Source: Amycolatopsis echigonensis (GTDB taxonomy: Bacteria > Actinomycetota > Actinomycetes > Mycobacteriales > Pseudonocardiaceae). Taken from it: a stretch of DNA of 64,000 bases. Both the position numbers and the translations under genes were made by a program. Shown here one piece after another: positions 36,351 to 44,808 of the stretch. Position 1 is the stretch's first letter; each line of letters opens with the position of its first letter. The stretch lies in the NCBI RefSeq assembly GCF_014174495.1, contig NZ_JACJHR010000010.1:1-64000 (forward strand), given 5' to 3'. Below the pieces are notes generated by a model. It saw nothing but the letters and a program-made list of their open reading frames with translations, was not told the DNA's origin and ran no database searches.

Positions 36351-36412
36351 GCCGCTCGCCCCCTTGCGATTTGATAGAACGCTCTAGCGTGAGAGTACCC
36401 GGAGGGCGGCCG

Positions 36413-36847
36413 TCAGACCAGATCGCGCAAGGCGCGAAGCGTGCGCAGGGTCGTTTCCACATCCGCGGAGGGCAACCGCGAAGCGACGGCGTCCGCCCAC
36501 TCAGCCTGCCGGGGGCCAAGAAGACGCAGAGCCGCCCGCGCCTTGGCGGTAAGCCGCAACAGCGGAGCGCGGGCGTCGTCCGGATTGTCAGTGCGCGAGA
36601 GCATTCCGTCTCGCAGCAGGCGGTTCACTGTCTCCTGCACGCTCTGCCGCCGCAGCCCCCGACGCCGCGCCAACTCCGCTGCGGTCGCCGGACCGTCTTC
36701 GAGGAAGCCGACGACCTGCCATTGCGCGGCGGTCAAGCCCGCTTCCGCGGTGAGCGCGTCACCGACGGCCAGCAGCGCGCCATTCGCCACGAAGATCTCG
36801 TTGACGAGCTGGGTAAGGGCTTCTGCACGGCGCGTCCTCGGAGGCAT
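36413..36847 (-). CDS. MarR-family transcriptional regulator
   Basis: This 144-residue regulator has TAAELARRRGLRRQSVQETVNRLLRDGML as the recognition region and NPDDARAPLLRLT as the wing. The ATG at 36847 follows GGAG-like purines; the longer open frame upstream is a shadow of the hydrolase genes. It is divergent from a DUF1579 gene with a palindrome between them, implying autoregulation and control of the neighbours. Confidence 0.85.
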   Translation of the reverse strand: MPPRTRRAEALTQLVNEIFVANGALLAVGDALTAEAGLTAAQWQVVGFLEDGPATAAELARRRGLRRQSVQETVNRLLRDGMLSRTDNPDDARAPLLRLTAKARAALRLLGPRQAEWADAVASRLPSADVETTLRTLRALRDLV

Positions 36848-36866
36848 GCGTGCTAGTGTTCCGGAA

Positions 36867-36882
36867 CGACAGGCACCTGTCG
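36867..36882. promoter_or_regulatory. MarR operator (palindrome)
   Basis: CGACAGG-CA-CCTGTCG is a perfect 7-bp inverted repeat in the 51-bp space between the divergent MarR and DUF1579 starts. GTTCCGGAAC lies beside it. Confidence 0.6.
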
Positions 36883-36898
36883 AACTGGAGGGGACGCT

Positions 36899-37369
36899 AT
36901 GGAATTGCCCGTCGTCGGCGCCGCACACGAAGCCCTCGCCGCCCTCGTCGGAGACTGGTCCGGCACCGAAGACCTCGCCGCCGCGCCCTGGGCGCCCGCC
37001 GCGACCGCGACGGCCACCTGCAGTTACCGCCGCGCACTCGACGGATTCGCGGTGCTGGAGGACTACGTCCAGACCCGCGAAGACGGCACGCGAATGCTGG
37101 GACATCACGTCTTCACCGTCGACCCGGCCACCGGCGACACGCTGTGGTTCGGCTTCGACAGCTACGGTTTCCCGCCCAGCGTTCCGGCCCGCGGCGGCTG
37201 GCGCGACGGCACGCTGCACCTCGAAAAGCACACCGAACGCGGCGTCGCGGCTCACCGGATCACCCCGGAAGGCGACGTCCTCACCCACGAAATCGACGTT
37301 CGTCTCGGTTCGGACGACGACTTCCGCCCGTTCCTTCGCGCTCGCTACTTCCGGAGTGCGCGAGACTGA
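36899..37369 (+). CDS. DUF1579-type lipocalin-like protein
   Basis: This 156-residue protein has the family pattern LVGDWSGTEDLA near the N-terminus and a series of alternating beta strands (YRRALDGFAVLEDYVQT, TLWFGFDSYGFPP). It probably forms a small beta-barrel that binds a ligand. Function is unknown. GGAGGGG lies 6 bp before the ATG. The alpha/beta hydrolase gene follows 4 bp later, so the two form an operon under the divergent MarR protein. Confidence 0.75.
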   Translation: MELPVVGAAHEALAALVGDWSGTEDLAAAPWAPAATATATCSYRRALDGFAVLEDYVQTREDGTRMLGHHVFTVDPATGDTLWFGFDSYGFPPSVPARGGWRDGTLHLEKHTERGVAAHRITPEGDVLTHEIDVRLGSDDDFRPFLRARYFRSARD

Positions 37370-37373
37370 TCCC

Positions 37374-38231
37374 ATGACCGAGCAGACCATCGAGGCCGAC
37401 GGCATCACCCTGTGCCACGAATCGTTCGGCGATCCGTCCGCGCCGCCGTTGCTGCTGGTGATGGGCCTCGCCGCGCCGATGATCTGGTGGGACGACGAGT
37501 TCTGCGTCCAGCTCGCCGAGGCCGGCTTCCACGTGCACCGCTTCGACAACCGCGACGTCGGGCGCTCGCAGTGGTGGACCGGCCGGGCCAGCCTGCCGCT
37601 CGCGTACTTTCTGCGGTCCGCGCCGTACTCGCTCGGCGACCTGGCCGACGACGCGGGCAAACTGCTCGACGCCCTCGGCATCGAAAGCGCGCACGTGGTC
37701 GGCACGTCGATGGGCGGGATGATCGCGCAGGAGTTCGCGATCCGGCACCCGCGGCGGGTGCGGACGCTGACCTCGATCATGTCGACCACCGGCGCGCGAA
37801 CCGTCGGCCTGCCCAGCCCGCGGGCCGCGCTCGCGATGCTGGCCCCGGGGCCGCGCACGCGGGAGGATTACGTGACGCAACTAGTGCGCACGTCCCGGCT
37901 GATCGGCTCGCCCGGCTACGTGTTCGACGAGGACCATTTCCGCCAGCGCGCGGAACGCACCTACGACCGCGGCCTCAACCCGGCGGGCGTGTTCCGGCAG
38001 CTCGCCGCGATCCTGTCCTCCCGCGACCGGACCGCCGATCTGCGCCGGCTTTCCGTGCCGTCGCTGGTCATTCACGGTACGGCCGACCCGCTCGTGCACG
38101 TGTCCGGCGGCCGCGCGACGGCCCGCGCGCTGGGCGCCGACCTCGACCTGATCCCCGGCATGGGACACGACCTGCCGCGTGAGGTGTGGCCGCGGGTGAT
38201 CGCCGGGATCAAACGGCTCGCTACCCGCTGA
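37374..38231 (+). CDS. alpha/beta hydrolase
   Basis: This 285-residue serine hydrolase has the nucleophile elbow GTSMGG, the acid in HGTADPLV and the catalytic His in GMGHDLP. The oxyanion region is LLLVMGLAAP and the cap segment about 135-200. An esterase or lactonase is likely; the substrate is unknown. It is co-transcribed with the DUF1579 gene. Its 3' end overlaps the convergent hydratase-family gene by 11 bp. Confidence 0.85.
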   Translation: MTEQTIEADGITLCHESFGDPSAPPLLLVMGLAAPMIWWDDEFCVQLAEAGFHVHRFDNRDVGRSQWWTGRASLPLAYFLRSAPYSLGDLADDAGKLLDALGIESAHVVGTSMGGMIAQEFAIRHPRRVRTLTSIMSTTGARTVGLPSPRAALAMLAPGPRTREDYVTQLVRTSRLIGSPGYVFDEDHFRQRAERTYDRGLNPAGVFRQLAAILSSRDRTADLRRLSVPSLVIHGTADPLVHVSGGRATARALGADLDLIPGMGHDLPREVWPRVIAGIKRLATR

Positions 38232-38982
38232 TCGTCACCGAACCCAGGTTCGAGAAGTGCGCGGCGACGCGGGACCCCGGGCGCAGTTCGACGGCGTCGG
38301 TCATCCCGCCGGTCAGCACGAGCCAGCCCGGTTCGAGTGCCAATCCGCGTGCGGCCAGGGAATTCGCCGCCAGCGCCAGCGCCTCCGCCGGATGGCCCTG
38401 GACCGCGGCGCCGGTCGCGGTGTCGACGATCTGCCCGTCCACCTCGACCAGCGCGGCTTCCAGCGAAAGGTCCAATGAGGACGGTGGACGGCCGACCGGG
38501 CCGAGTCCGAACAGCGCGGACGAACCGTTGTCCGCGACGACGTCCGGCAGCGTGAACCGGTAATCGCGGTAACGGCTGTCGATGATCTCGATCCCGCCGT
38601 ACACCTGGGAAACCGCGGCGAGAGCGGTAGCCGCGGTGACACCCGGACCAGAGAGTCGCTCGCCGAGCACGAACACCAGTTCCGGCTCCGCGCGCGGGTG
38701 GATGAGCTGCGGTATCGGCGCGCCCGCGGGCAGCACCATCGCGTCGGTCAGCCAGGCGAGCAGCGGTTCCGCGACGCCCATCCGCTGCTGCTTCGCACGC
38801 GACGTGAGCCCGAGCTTCACCCCGATCAGCGTCTCGCCGCGTTCCTGGCGCAGCCGCAGGGCTTCGTCCTGGATCGCGTACGCCGTGGCCAGGTCGAGGT
38901 CCGGCCAGGTGTCGGTGAGCTGCGCGCTTTCGGCAGTCCGGTTGAGCAATTCCTGCGCTGCGGCAGTGATACCGGCGGTCAC
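38221..38982 (-). CDS. 2-keto-4-pentenoate hydratase/oxalocrotonate decarboxylase-family protein
   Basis: This 253-residue FAH-like enzyme has KLGLTSRAKQQRMGV, the metal Glu residues in PRAEPELVFVLGERL, IEIIDSRYRDYRF and DNGSSALFGLG. Its start overlaps the stop of the homologous upstream gene (GTGA). In meta-cleavage operons such a pair is the hydratase (DmpE/MhpD) and the decarboxylase (DmpH), which work as a complex. Which copy is which cannot be told here; the second position suggests the decarboxylase. Confidence 0.8.
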   Translation of the reverse strand: MTAGITAAAQELLNRTAESAQLTDTWPDLDLATAYAIQDEALRLRQERGETLIGVKLGLTSRAKQQRMGVAEPLLAWLTDAMVLPAGAPIPQLIHPRAEPELVFVLGERLSGPGVTAATALAAVSQVYGGIEIIDSRYRDYRFTLPDVVADNGSSALFGLGPVGRPPSSLDLSLEAALVEVDGQIVDTATGAAVQGHPAEALALAANSLAARGLALEPGWLVLTGGMTDAVELRPGSRVAAHFSNLGSVTISG

Positions 38983-39830
38983 TTGTCCTCCTCCGGCGCG
39001 AACACCGCGGTCACACTGCCCAGGCCGGCCATGGTCGCCACGACCGTGTCGCCGGGGCGGACGGTCTGCGCCGCGGTCATCGAACCGGGCAGTACCACGT
39101 GGCCGGGCTCCAGTGTCACGCCGAGCGGGCCGACGGTGTTGGCCAGCCAGACCAGGGCGTTGATCGGCGAACCCAGCACTGCCCCGCCCGCGCCGGTGGC
39201 CGCGAGCTGTCCGTTGACGTGCAGCGTGCACCCGGCGAGCCGCAGGTCGACGTCGCGCAGGTTGGTCGGGCTGCTGCCCAGGATGACCCCGCCGGACGAC
39301 GCGTTGTCCGCGACGGTGTCGAAGATCGAGATTTTCCAGTCGCGGACGCGCGAGTCGACGATCTCCAGCGACGGAAGCACGAAGTCGACCGCCCGGACGG
39401 CGTCGGCGACGGTCACGCCCGGGCCGCGCAGCGGCTCGCCGAGCACGAACGCGATCTCCGGTTCGATGCGCGGCTGCAGGAACCGGGTCGTCGGGATCGG
39501 CTGGTGTTCGAGCAGGAACATCGAGCTGGTGAGGTGCCCGAAGTCGGGCTGGTTCACGCCCATCTGGCGCTGCATCGCCGCGGAGGCGAGGCCGACCTTG
39601 TGGCCGCGCACCACGTCGCCCGCCGCCACCCACGCGCGGACTTGCTCCTGCTGCACGCGGTAGGCGTCTTCGATGGTCGCGTCGGGGAAGGTCTTCACGA
39701 GCGGATCGATCGGCTCGTGGCGCTCGTACGCGCTCGTCAGCAGCGCGACGGCGTCCTGCAGCTCAGCGGGTTCCACGGGCCGAACTTTGCCTGACCTCGC
39801 CGCGCGAGCCAACCCGATCGTTCCATTCAC
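38979..39830 (-). CDS. 2-keto-4-pentenoate hydratase-family protein
   Basis: This 283-residue protein has the same fold as its neighbour, with HKVGLASAAMQRQMGV, PRIEPEIAFVLGEPL (Mg2+ Glu pair), LEIVDSRVRDWK and DNASSGGVILG. It should hydrate 2-hydroxypenta-2,4-dienoate to 4-hydroxy-2-oxovalerate, late in meta-cleavage of catechols. The aldolase and dehydrogenase that should follow are absent from the window. The MarR operator at 39.86 kb lies about 30 bp before its start. Confidence 0.8.
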   Translation of the reverse strand: MNGTIGLARAARSGKVRPVEPAELQDAVALLTSAYERHEPIDPLVKTFPDATIEDAYRVQQEQVRAWVAAGDVVRGHKVGLASAAMQRQMGVNQPDFGHLTSSMFLLEHQPIPTTRFLQPRIEPEIAFVLGEPLRGPGVTVADAVRAVDFVLPSLEIVDSRVRDWKISIFDTVADNASSGGVILGSSPTNLRDVDLRLAGCTLHVNGQLAATGAGGAVLGSPINALVWLANTVGPLGVTLEPGHVVLPGSMTAAQTVRPGDTVVATMAGLGSVTAVFAPEEDK

Positions 39831-39857
39831 CGGTACGCGCTATTTCTCTCGCCAGAT

Positions 39858-39878
39858 AACTTCTTGCGCGCGAGAGTT
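39858..39878. promoter_or_regulatory. MarR operator B (shared with 28.50 kb)
   Basis: The core ACTTCTTGCGCGCGAGA at 39859-39875 is identical over 17 nt to the reverse strand of operator A at 28501-28517. It lies between the divergent hydratase and VOC genes, so the MarR protein of 28.5 kb probably controls both. Confidence 0.75.
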
Positions 39879-39928
39879 TTTGGGCGTACCGTTCTCCGTA
39901 TCAGCTCCCCGAGAGGACGTGACCCGAA

Positions 39929-40432
39929 ATGGCACCCACTGAGACCGAAGTCGCCCAGCTCGCCCAGGTCCGCGACCGGCTGCGGGAGCAGCACCTGCAC
40001 CCCGCGGCGGAACGCCCGGCGACCGTCGGCCGCGGCATCCACCACACCGCGCTGCTGTCCAGCGACGTCGAGCGGACGATCACCTTCTACCAGGACGTGC
40101 TGGGCTTCCCGCTCACCGAGCTGATCGAAAACCGCGACTACCCGGGGTCGAGCCACTTCTTCTTCGACGTCGGCAATGGCAACGCGGTCGCGTTCTTCGA
40201 CCTGCCGGGCCTCGACCTCGGCCCGTACGCGGAGGTGCTCGGCGGACTGCACCACCTGGCCTTGTCGCTCACCCCGGAAGCCTGGGCGGCCGCACGCTCC
40301 CGGCTCGACGCGGCGGGCGTGAAGTACCAGGAGGAAAGCGGCACGTCGATCTACTTCACCGACCCGGACGGCGCGCGGATCGAGCTGATCGCGGACGACC
40401 TCGGCGAGATGTACGGGTCGAAGATCGGCTGA
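39929..40432 (+). CDS. VOC-superfamily protein (glyoxalase/extradiol dioxygenase fold)
   Basis: This 167-residue single VOC module follows a helical N-terminal extension of about 30 residues. Metal ligands are probably His in GIHHTALL, His in GLHHLALSL and Glu in DGARIELI. The FYQDVLGF motif is typical. It could be a ring-cleavage dioxygenase of the one-domain type, a glyoxalase or a thiol transferase. The divergent position against the hydratase pair, with a shared operator, favours a role in aromatic degradation. Confidence 0.75.
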   Translation: MAPTETEVAQLAQVRDRLREQHLHPAAERPATVGRGIHHTALLSSDVERTITFYQDVLGFPLTELIENRDYPGSSHFFFDVGNGNAVAFFDLPGLDLGPYAEVLGGLHHLALSLTPEAWAAARSRLDAAGVKYQEESGTSIYFTDPDGARIELIADDLGEMYGSKIG

Positions 40433-40455
40433 ACCACTGGACTCGGTGCGCCGCC

Positions 40456-40474
40456 GGGCTCAGAGTGTGAGCCC
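40456..40474 (+). terminator. hairpin abutting the next start codon
   Basis: GGGCTCA and TGAGCCC pair around GAGTG. The right arm ends directly at the ATG of the 40475 gene. It may terminate the VOC transcript or hide the start of the next gene. No ribosome site is visible between hairpin and ATG. Confidence 0.4.
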
Positions 40475-41041
40475 ATGGGCGACTGGGCGGCTTCGCGGCG
40501 GAAAGCACGGCTCGACCGGCGGGAAGCGATCGACGACCTGATCGCGCGAGTCCGCTTCGAGGTGCGGCTGCATCTGGCGGAGCCGACCGCGGTCAGCCGG
40601 TACGACGAGCTCGCCGAGGTTTTCGCCCTCGGCCACCGCGAGTGTGCCGCGCTGCTGGCGCACCGTCGCCTGCTGCCCTGGTGGGAGCGACGGCTGCTTA
40701 CGCGATTTGCGCGTCGGCTGCATGGCCGCGCGATCGTGGACAGCGTCGCCGACGTGCCCGCGGGTGCGGCTGTCGCCGTCGCCTTCCGAGACGAAATCGC
40801 CCGTCTTCTACCGGACGCGGGCGACACCGGTGCCCGCTATGACCTGCAAGGACGCGGGTTGCTGACCGTCTTCCGCCTGGCCCTCGGCACCCGCGGCGAA
40901 GCCTGGCCAGACCGGCAGGAAGTCGCTTCGACCGTCGCGCGCAATGTTCTGGCATGCAGTTCCGCGTTCCTGCGGCGGTCGCCGTGGCAGGTGCTGTGGC
41001 CGGTGTACCGCGTCCGCGGCCTGCGGTTGTGGCGGCTGTGA
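40475..41041 (+). CDS. hypothetical basic helical protein
   Basis: This 188-residue protein is rich in Arg, Leu and Ala and predicted mostly helical, with no recognised domain, signal peptide or clear membrane helix. Coding bias at third positions supports it as a real gene. It has no visible ribosome site because a hairpin abuts the ATG. It lies between the VOC and CoA-binding genes on the same strand (42 bp on each side). Confidence 0.5.
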   Translation: MGDWAASRRKARLDRREAIDDLIARVRFEVRLHLAEPTAVSRYDELAEVFALGHRECAALLAHRRLLPWWERRLLTRFARRLHGRAIVDSVADVPAGAAVAVAFRDEIARLLPDAGDTGARYDLQGRGLLTVFRLALGTRGEAWPDRQEVASTVARNVLACSSAFLRRSPWQVLWPVYRVRGLRLWRL

Positions 41042-41082
41042 CGACGCGGAATCCCGAGCCACTGCAAGGTGTTTATCCAAGT

Positions 41083-41484
41083 ATGAAGCCTGAAGAGATC
41101 CTCGCCAACGCGCGCACGATCGCCGTCGTCGGCCTGAGCCGCGACCCGGGCAAGGCCGCGCACGGCGTACCGGCTTCGCTGCAGGCGCACGGTTTCCGGA
41201 TCATCCCGGTGCACCCGTCGGCGACCGAGTTGCTCGGCGAGAAGGTGTACCGGTCGCTGGAGGACATTCCGGAGCCGGTGGACCTGGTGGACGTCTTCCG
41301 TCCGGCTGAGGAAGCACCCGACATCGCGCGCTCCGCGGTCGCGATCGGAGCCAAGGCGTTGTGGCTGCAGCAAGGAATCGTGTCGGCGGAGGCACGGCGG
41401 ATCGCGTCCGAGGCCGGGATGGAGTATGTCGAGGACCGGTGCACCGCCGTGGTACGGGCAGTGGCGGGGATTTCAGTGAGTTAG
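41083..41484 (+). CDS. CoA-binding-domain protein (YccU-like)
   Basis: This 133-residue single Rossmann domain has the succinyl-CoA-synthetase-like CoA-binding pattern TIAVVGLSRDPGKAAHGVPASLQAHGFRIIPVHP and VDLVDVFRPAEE, with ALWLQQGIVSAEA near the end. It is a stand-alone nucleotide/CoA-binding protein without known reaction. The ATG at 41083 gives the standard family length. Its 3' end overlaps the convergent kinase gene by 12 bp. Confidence 0.85.
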   Translation: MKPEEILANARTIAVVGLSRDPGKAAHGVPASLQAHGFRIIPVHPSATELLGEKVYRSLEDIPEPVDLVDVFRPAEEAPDIARSAVAIGAKALWLQQGIVSAEARRIASEAGMEYVEDRCTAVVRAVAGISVS

Positions 41485-42015
41485 CCGCTGGAACGCTTGG
41501 GAACGCCCGGGTTTCGCGATGAACTCCGCGATTATCTGTGCACATTCCTTCGGACTATGCACCGACGTGTCGCATTCGAGATCATAAACGCCATGGGCGT
41601 GCACGATCGGGTATTGCCGCTCCGCTAACCCGGCGGGGCGATCGCCTCGCGCCTGTTCCCGCCGCCGCAGTTCCGGCAGCGGGCAGTGCACGCCCACGAA
41701 CGTGACTTCCTGCTCCCGCAACACTTCCAGGCAATCGGCGAGCCAATGGGGCCGGAGCACATGGTCGGCGATCACGCCGTTGCCCGCCGCCGCGAGCCCG
41801 GCCAGCGCTCGGTGATAGCCGCGCACAGTCCGTTCGAAAACCTCGCCGAACTCCGGCGTGCCGAATTGGGGTGTCCGGGTTCGCGAACGCATGCTGTTGA
41901 TCGCGTCCCTCGGCAGGTAGAAATACGGGCCCGGCAGCGAATCCAGCAGTTCCGCCGCGATACTCGACTTTCCGGAACTGGACGCGCCATTGAGAAAAAC
42001 GATATGCCCGCTCAT
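41473..42015 (-). CDS. chloramphenicol-phosphotransferase-like P-loop kinase
   Basis: This 180-residue kinase is close in length to Streptomyces CPT (178). It has the Walker A loop GASSSGKSS (10-18) and D37 at the position of the CPT catalytic Asp, followed by the ADHVLRPHWLADCLEVL and FVGVHCPLPELRRREQARGDRP lid region. CPT phosphorylates the 3-hydroxyl of chloramphenicol; the natural substrate here is unknown. Its ATG overlaps the response-regulator stop (ATGA), so its synthesis is coupled to the two-component system. Confidence 0.8.
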   Translation of the reverse strand: MSGHIVFLNGASSSGKSSIAAELLDSLPGPYFYLPRDAINSMRSRTRTPQFGTPEFGEVFERTVRGYHRALAGLAAAGNGVIADHVLRPHWLADCLEVLREQEVTFVGVHCPLPELRRREQARGDRPAGLAERQYPIVHAHGVYDLECDTSVHSPKECAQIIAEFIAKPGRSQAFQRLTH

Positions 42016-42680
42016 CCGACGAGCCGGTACCCCACCCCGCGCACCGTCTCGATCGTCCGCGTCCCGAACGGCGCGTCGATCTTCCGCCGCAAATACCCGA
42101 CATAAACCTCGACCACGTTCTCGTCGCCCTCGTAATGCGCGTCCCAAACGTGGCCGAGGATTTCGTTCTTCGTCAGCGCCGCCCCTTGCCGGCGCAGCAG
42201 GAACTCCAGCAATCCGAACTCGCGCGCGGTCAGCTCGATCCGCGTCTCTCCCCGGTGAACAGTGCGAGCAGCCGGGTCCAGCTGCAAATCCCCGGCGGTC
42301 AGCACTGCCGGACGAGCCGGTGCGCCCCGGCGGAGCAACGCCCGCAGCCGAGCCAGCAACACGACGAACGAAAACGGTTTCGAGAGATAATCGTCCGCGC
42401 CGAGGTCGAATGCGTCCGCCTCGTCGTATTCGCCGTCCTTCGCCGTGAGCATCAGCACCGGCGTCCAATTCTCCGCGGCCCGCAATCGTTTCAGCACTTC
42501 GTAGCCGGAAAGCTCGGGAAGCATGATGTCGAGCACCACGGCGTCGTAATCGTGCTCCATCGCCGACCAGAGCCCGTCCCGGCCGGTGTGCGCCACGTTC
42601 ACCGTGAATCCCTCGGCGACCAGGCCGCGGCGAAGGGTTTCGGCGAACTCCAGCTCGTCCTCCACGATCAGCAACCGCAT
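42012..42680 (-). CDS. OmpR-family response regulator
   Basis: This 222-residue protein has a receiver domain with the phospho-acceptor D51, acidic pair EDE at 7-9 and the lysine in YLSKPFS. It also has a C-terminal winged helix (LTAREFGLLEFLLRRQGAALTKNEILGHVW and VVEVYVGYLRRKID). It lies 2 bp after the histidine kinase gene and overlaps the kinase-like gene by 4 bp. Its cognate sensor is clearly the upstream gene. Targets are unknown. Confidence 0.93.
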   Translation of the reverse strand: MRLLIVEDELEFAETLRRGLVAEGFTVNVAHTGRDGLWSAMEHDYDAVVLDIMLPELSGYEVLKRLRAAENWTPVLMLTAKDGEYDEADAFDLGADDYLSKPFSFVVLLARLRALLRRGAPARPAVLTAGDLQLDPAARTVHRGETRIELTAREFGLLEFLLRRQGAALTKNEILGHVWDAHYEGDENVVEVYVGYLRRKIDAPFGTRTIETVRGVGYRLVG

Positions 42681-42682
42681 GC

Positions 42683-44104
42683 TCAGTCCTCCTCGATCCG
42701 GGGCAGTTCGATGCTCGGCAGTTCGATCACGAAATGCGCGCCCGGGTAGCTCGGGTCGGCCACGTCGACGTACCGCGCGCGGCCGCCGTGCCGGGCCGCG
42801 ATGCCGGCCACGATCGACAGGCCCAGTCCCGTCCCGCCGCGCCGTCGCGACGCGTCCAGTCGCACAAACCGCTCGAACACCCGCTCCCGGTCGTCCTCGG
42901 CGACGCCCGGGCCGTCGTCACTCACCTCCACCACAACCATCTCATTCTGCACCGAACTCGCAATTCGGATCCGCTTGCGTGCGTGTCCGCACGCGTTGTC
43001 GACGAGGTTGCGTACGGCGCGACGCAGCTGCGCCTCACTGCCACGCACCTTCGCCGGCCTCGCGCGTACTTCGATCTCGACAGCTGCTTCGCCGCGTACG
43101 CGTTCGGCTTCGGCGCGGACGATGTCGTCTAGATCGACTTCAGTGCGCGCGGGCCGGTCGGTGGCGTCATCGGTACGCGCGAGCATCAGGAGGTCGTCAA
43201 CCAGCTCTCGCAGGCGCGCAGTCTCGCGCGTAATCACCGGCACCAGTTCGTCGGTGGTCTCCGGGTGCTGGTTCGAAACGTCGAGCGCGGTACTGATGGT
43301 CGACAGCGGCGAGCGCAGCTCATGGCTCGCGTCGGCGACGAAGCGGCGTTGCGCGGCTTGCGCGGACCCTAGCCGTTCGAGCATCTCGTTCAGCGTGACA
43401 GCGAGCCGGTGCACCTCGTCGCCGCCAGGGGGCAGCGGTACGCGCAACGCGAGGTCGCGCGTAGAGATCTCGGCGACAGTGCGCCGCATCCGCTCCACCG
43501 GGCGCAGCGCAGAGCCGACCGAGCGGTACACCGCGAAGCCGGCGATACCGAGCAGTGGCAGCGAGATCAGGCCTAGCAGCAGCGTAAGCCGCGTCGAGGC
43601 TTCGGTGACTGGCTCAAGCGAGCGTGCGGAGATGACGGTGAACGGCCCACCCGGCCCGTTGACGCCTTCCGAGACCAAGCGGTACTCACTGCCGTCACCG
43701 TCTAGACCGAGCGGCAACGTCTCGACGGTTTCCTGCCCCGGAGCCGGGCGCGCGGCGGTGATGGCCGGACGGCCGACAATCGACGGGTCGCTCGCGATAG
43801 GCGTGCTTCGCGGCCCGAGTACCTGCGTCACGGCTTCAGTGTCGCCAGTGCTCGCGACATCGCTCGGCGACAGGTCTCGCGCACCCGCGCGCACGAGTTG
43901 GACGGCAACCTGCCGCGCGGTACTGCGCGCGCTCTCGGTGACGCTTCGATCGAGTGACTGCTGCAGCAAGAGCACCACGACGACGCACGCGGTCGCGATG
44001 GCCAGCGCGAGCGCCAACACGGCAACCGCGGTTGTCCGCATCCGGACGCCTGCTGCAGCGACAAGTCTCACGCACGCAGCGTAACGAGCAGCGAGTGACG
44101 TCAT
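42683..44104 (-). CDS. sensor histidine kinase (EnvZ/MprB-like layout)
   Basis: This 473-residue membrane sensor has helix 1 at about 24-48, an extracytoplasmic domain to about 165, helix 2 at about 168-190 and HAMP to about 245. The HisKA H-box is FVADASHELRSPLST and the ATPase has N-box LVDNACGHA, DDGPGV and GGTGLGLSI. The ATG at 44104 overlaps the gatD stop (ATGA); a start at the ATG 63 bp further in is possible but would lose the overlap. The signal is unknown; linkage to murT-gatD suggests a cell-wall cue. Confidence 0.9.
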   Translation of the reverse strand: MTSLAARYAACVRLVAAAGVRMRTTAVAVLALALAIATACVVVVLLLQQSLDRSVTESARSTARQVAVQLVRAGARDLSPSDVASTGDTEAVTQVLGPRSTPIASDPSIVGRPAITAARPAPGQETVETLPLGLDGDGSEYRLVSEGVNGPGGPFTVISARSLEPVTEASTRLTLLLGLISLPLLGIAGFAVYRSVGSALRPVERMRRTVAEISTRDLALRVPLPPGGDEVHRLAVTLNEMLERLGSAQAAQRRFVADASHELRSPLSTISTALDVSNQHPETTDELVPVITRETARLRELVDDLLMLARTDDATDRPARTEVDLDDIVRAEAERVRGEAAVEIEVRARPAKVRGSEAQLRRAVRNLVDNACGHARKRIRIASSVQNEMVVVEVSDDGPGVAEDDRERVFERFVRLDASRRRGGTGLGLSIVAGIAARHGGRARYVDVADPSYPGAHFVIELPSIELPRIEED

Positions 44105-44808
44105 CGGGCGCGGCGGGCGGCCAGCCTCTCCGAGCGCAGCGTGTCCACCTCAGCCAGCTCCAACGGCTTCAGCGCGTGGCCCATCACCCAGGACAACAGC
44201 AGGTCAGCGAGCTCGGGATTGCGCGCCAGCGCCGGGCCGTGAAGGTAGGTGCCGATGACGTGGTCGGTGACCGCGCCCTCGGTGCCGTCGCCGTTGCCGG
44301 TCCCCCGGACGACGCGCCCCAGCGGCGTGCTGCCCGGCCCGAGCACGCTTGCGCCCTGGTGGTTTTCGAAGCCGGTCAGCGGCGTCTCGAGCAGGTTCGG
44401 TTCGGCGATCAGCTCGGCCACCGCACGCTGCTGCGCCGGCTCGGTGACGAGATCGAGCAGCCCCAGCCCGGCGTGTTCGACGCCGTCGACGCCGCGGAAA
44501 CGGTTGCCCAGGATCTGCAGGCCCGCGCACACGCCGAACACCGGGCGTCCGGCGTTCGCGGCGCTCCGCAGGCCCGGCGAGTTGCGCAGGAAGTCCGCGG
44601 CCAGCACCTGCGCCATGTCCTCCCCGCCGCCGAGCAGGTAGAGGTCCAATGTGGACGGCACCGAGGAGTCCAGCGAAACCGGCACCACCTCGGCGTCGTA
44701 ACCGCGCCATTGCAAGCGTTTGCAGAGCACCTGTGCGTTGCCGGAGTCGCCGTACGTCCCCAGCACCTCGGGAAGCAAAAGGCCGATGCCGACCGTCGAA
44801 TCAGACAT
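44101..44808 (-). CDS. gatD: lipid II isoglutaminyl synthase, glutaminase subunit
   Basis: This 235-residue class-I-type glutamine amidotransferase has the nucleophile C94 in FGVCAGLQ and H190 in TYLHGP, both at almost the same numbers as S. aureus GatD. It releases ammonia from glutamine for MurT, which amidates D-Glu of the lipid II stem peptide at the membrane. It overlaps murT by 8 bp and the kinase gene by 4 bp. Confidence 0.93.
   Translation of the reverse strand: MSDSTVGIGLLLPEVLGTYGDSGNAQVLCKRLQWRGYDAEVVPVSLDSSVPSTLDLYLLGGGEDMAQVLAADFLRNSPGLRSAANAGRPVFGVCAGLQILGNRFRGVDGVEHAGLGLLDLVTEPAQQRAVAELIAEPNLLETPLTGFENHQGASVLGPGSTPLGRVVRGTGNGDGTEGAVTDHVIGTYLHGPALARNPELADLLLSWVMGHALKPLELAEVDTLRSERLAARRAR

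Noticed and set aside
43695..43712. A second dre-like TCTAGACC sequence
   Set aside because: It lies inside the histidine kinase coding region and lacks the full TGGTCTAGACC core.
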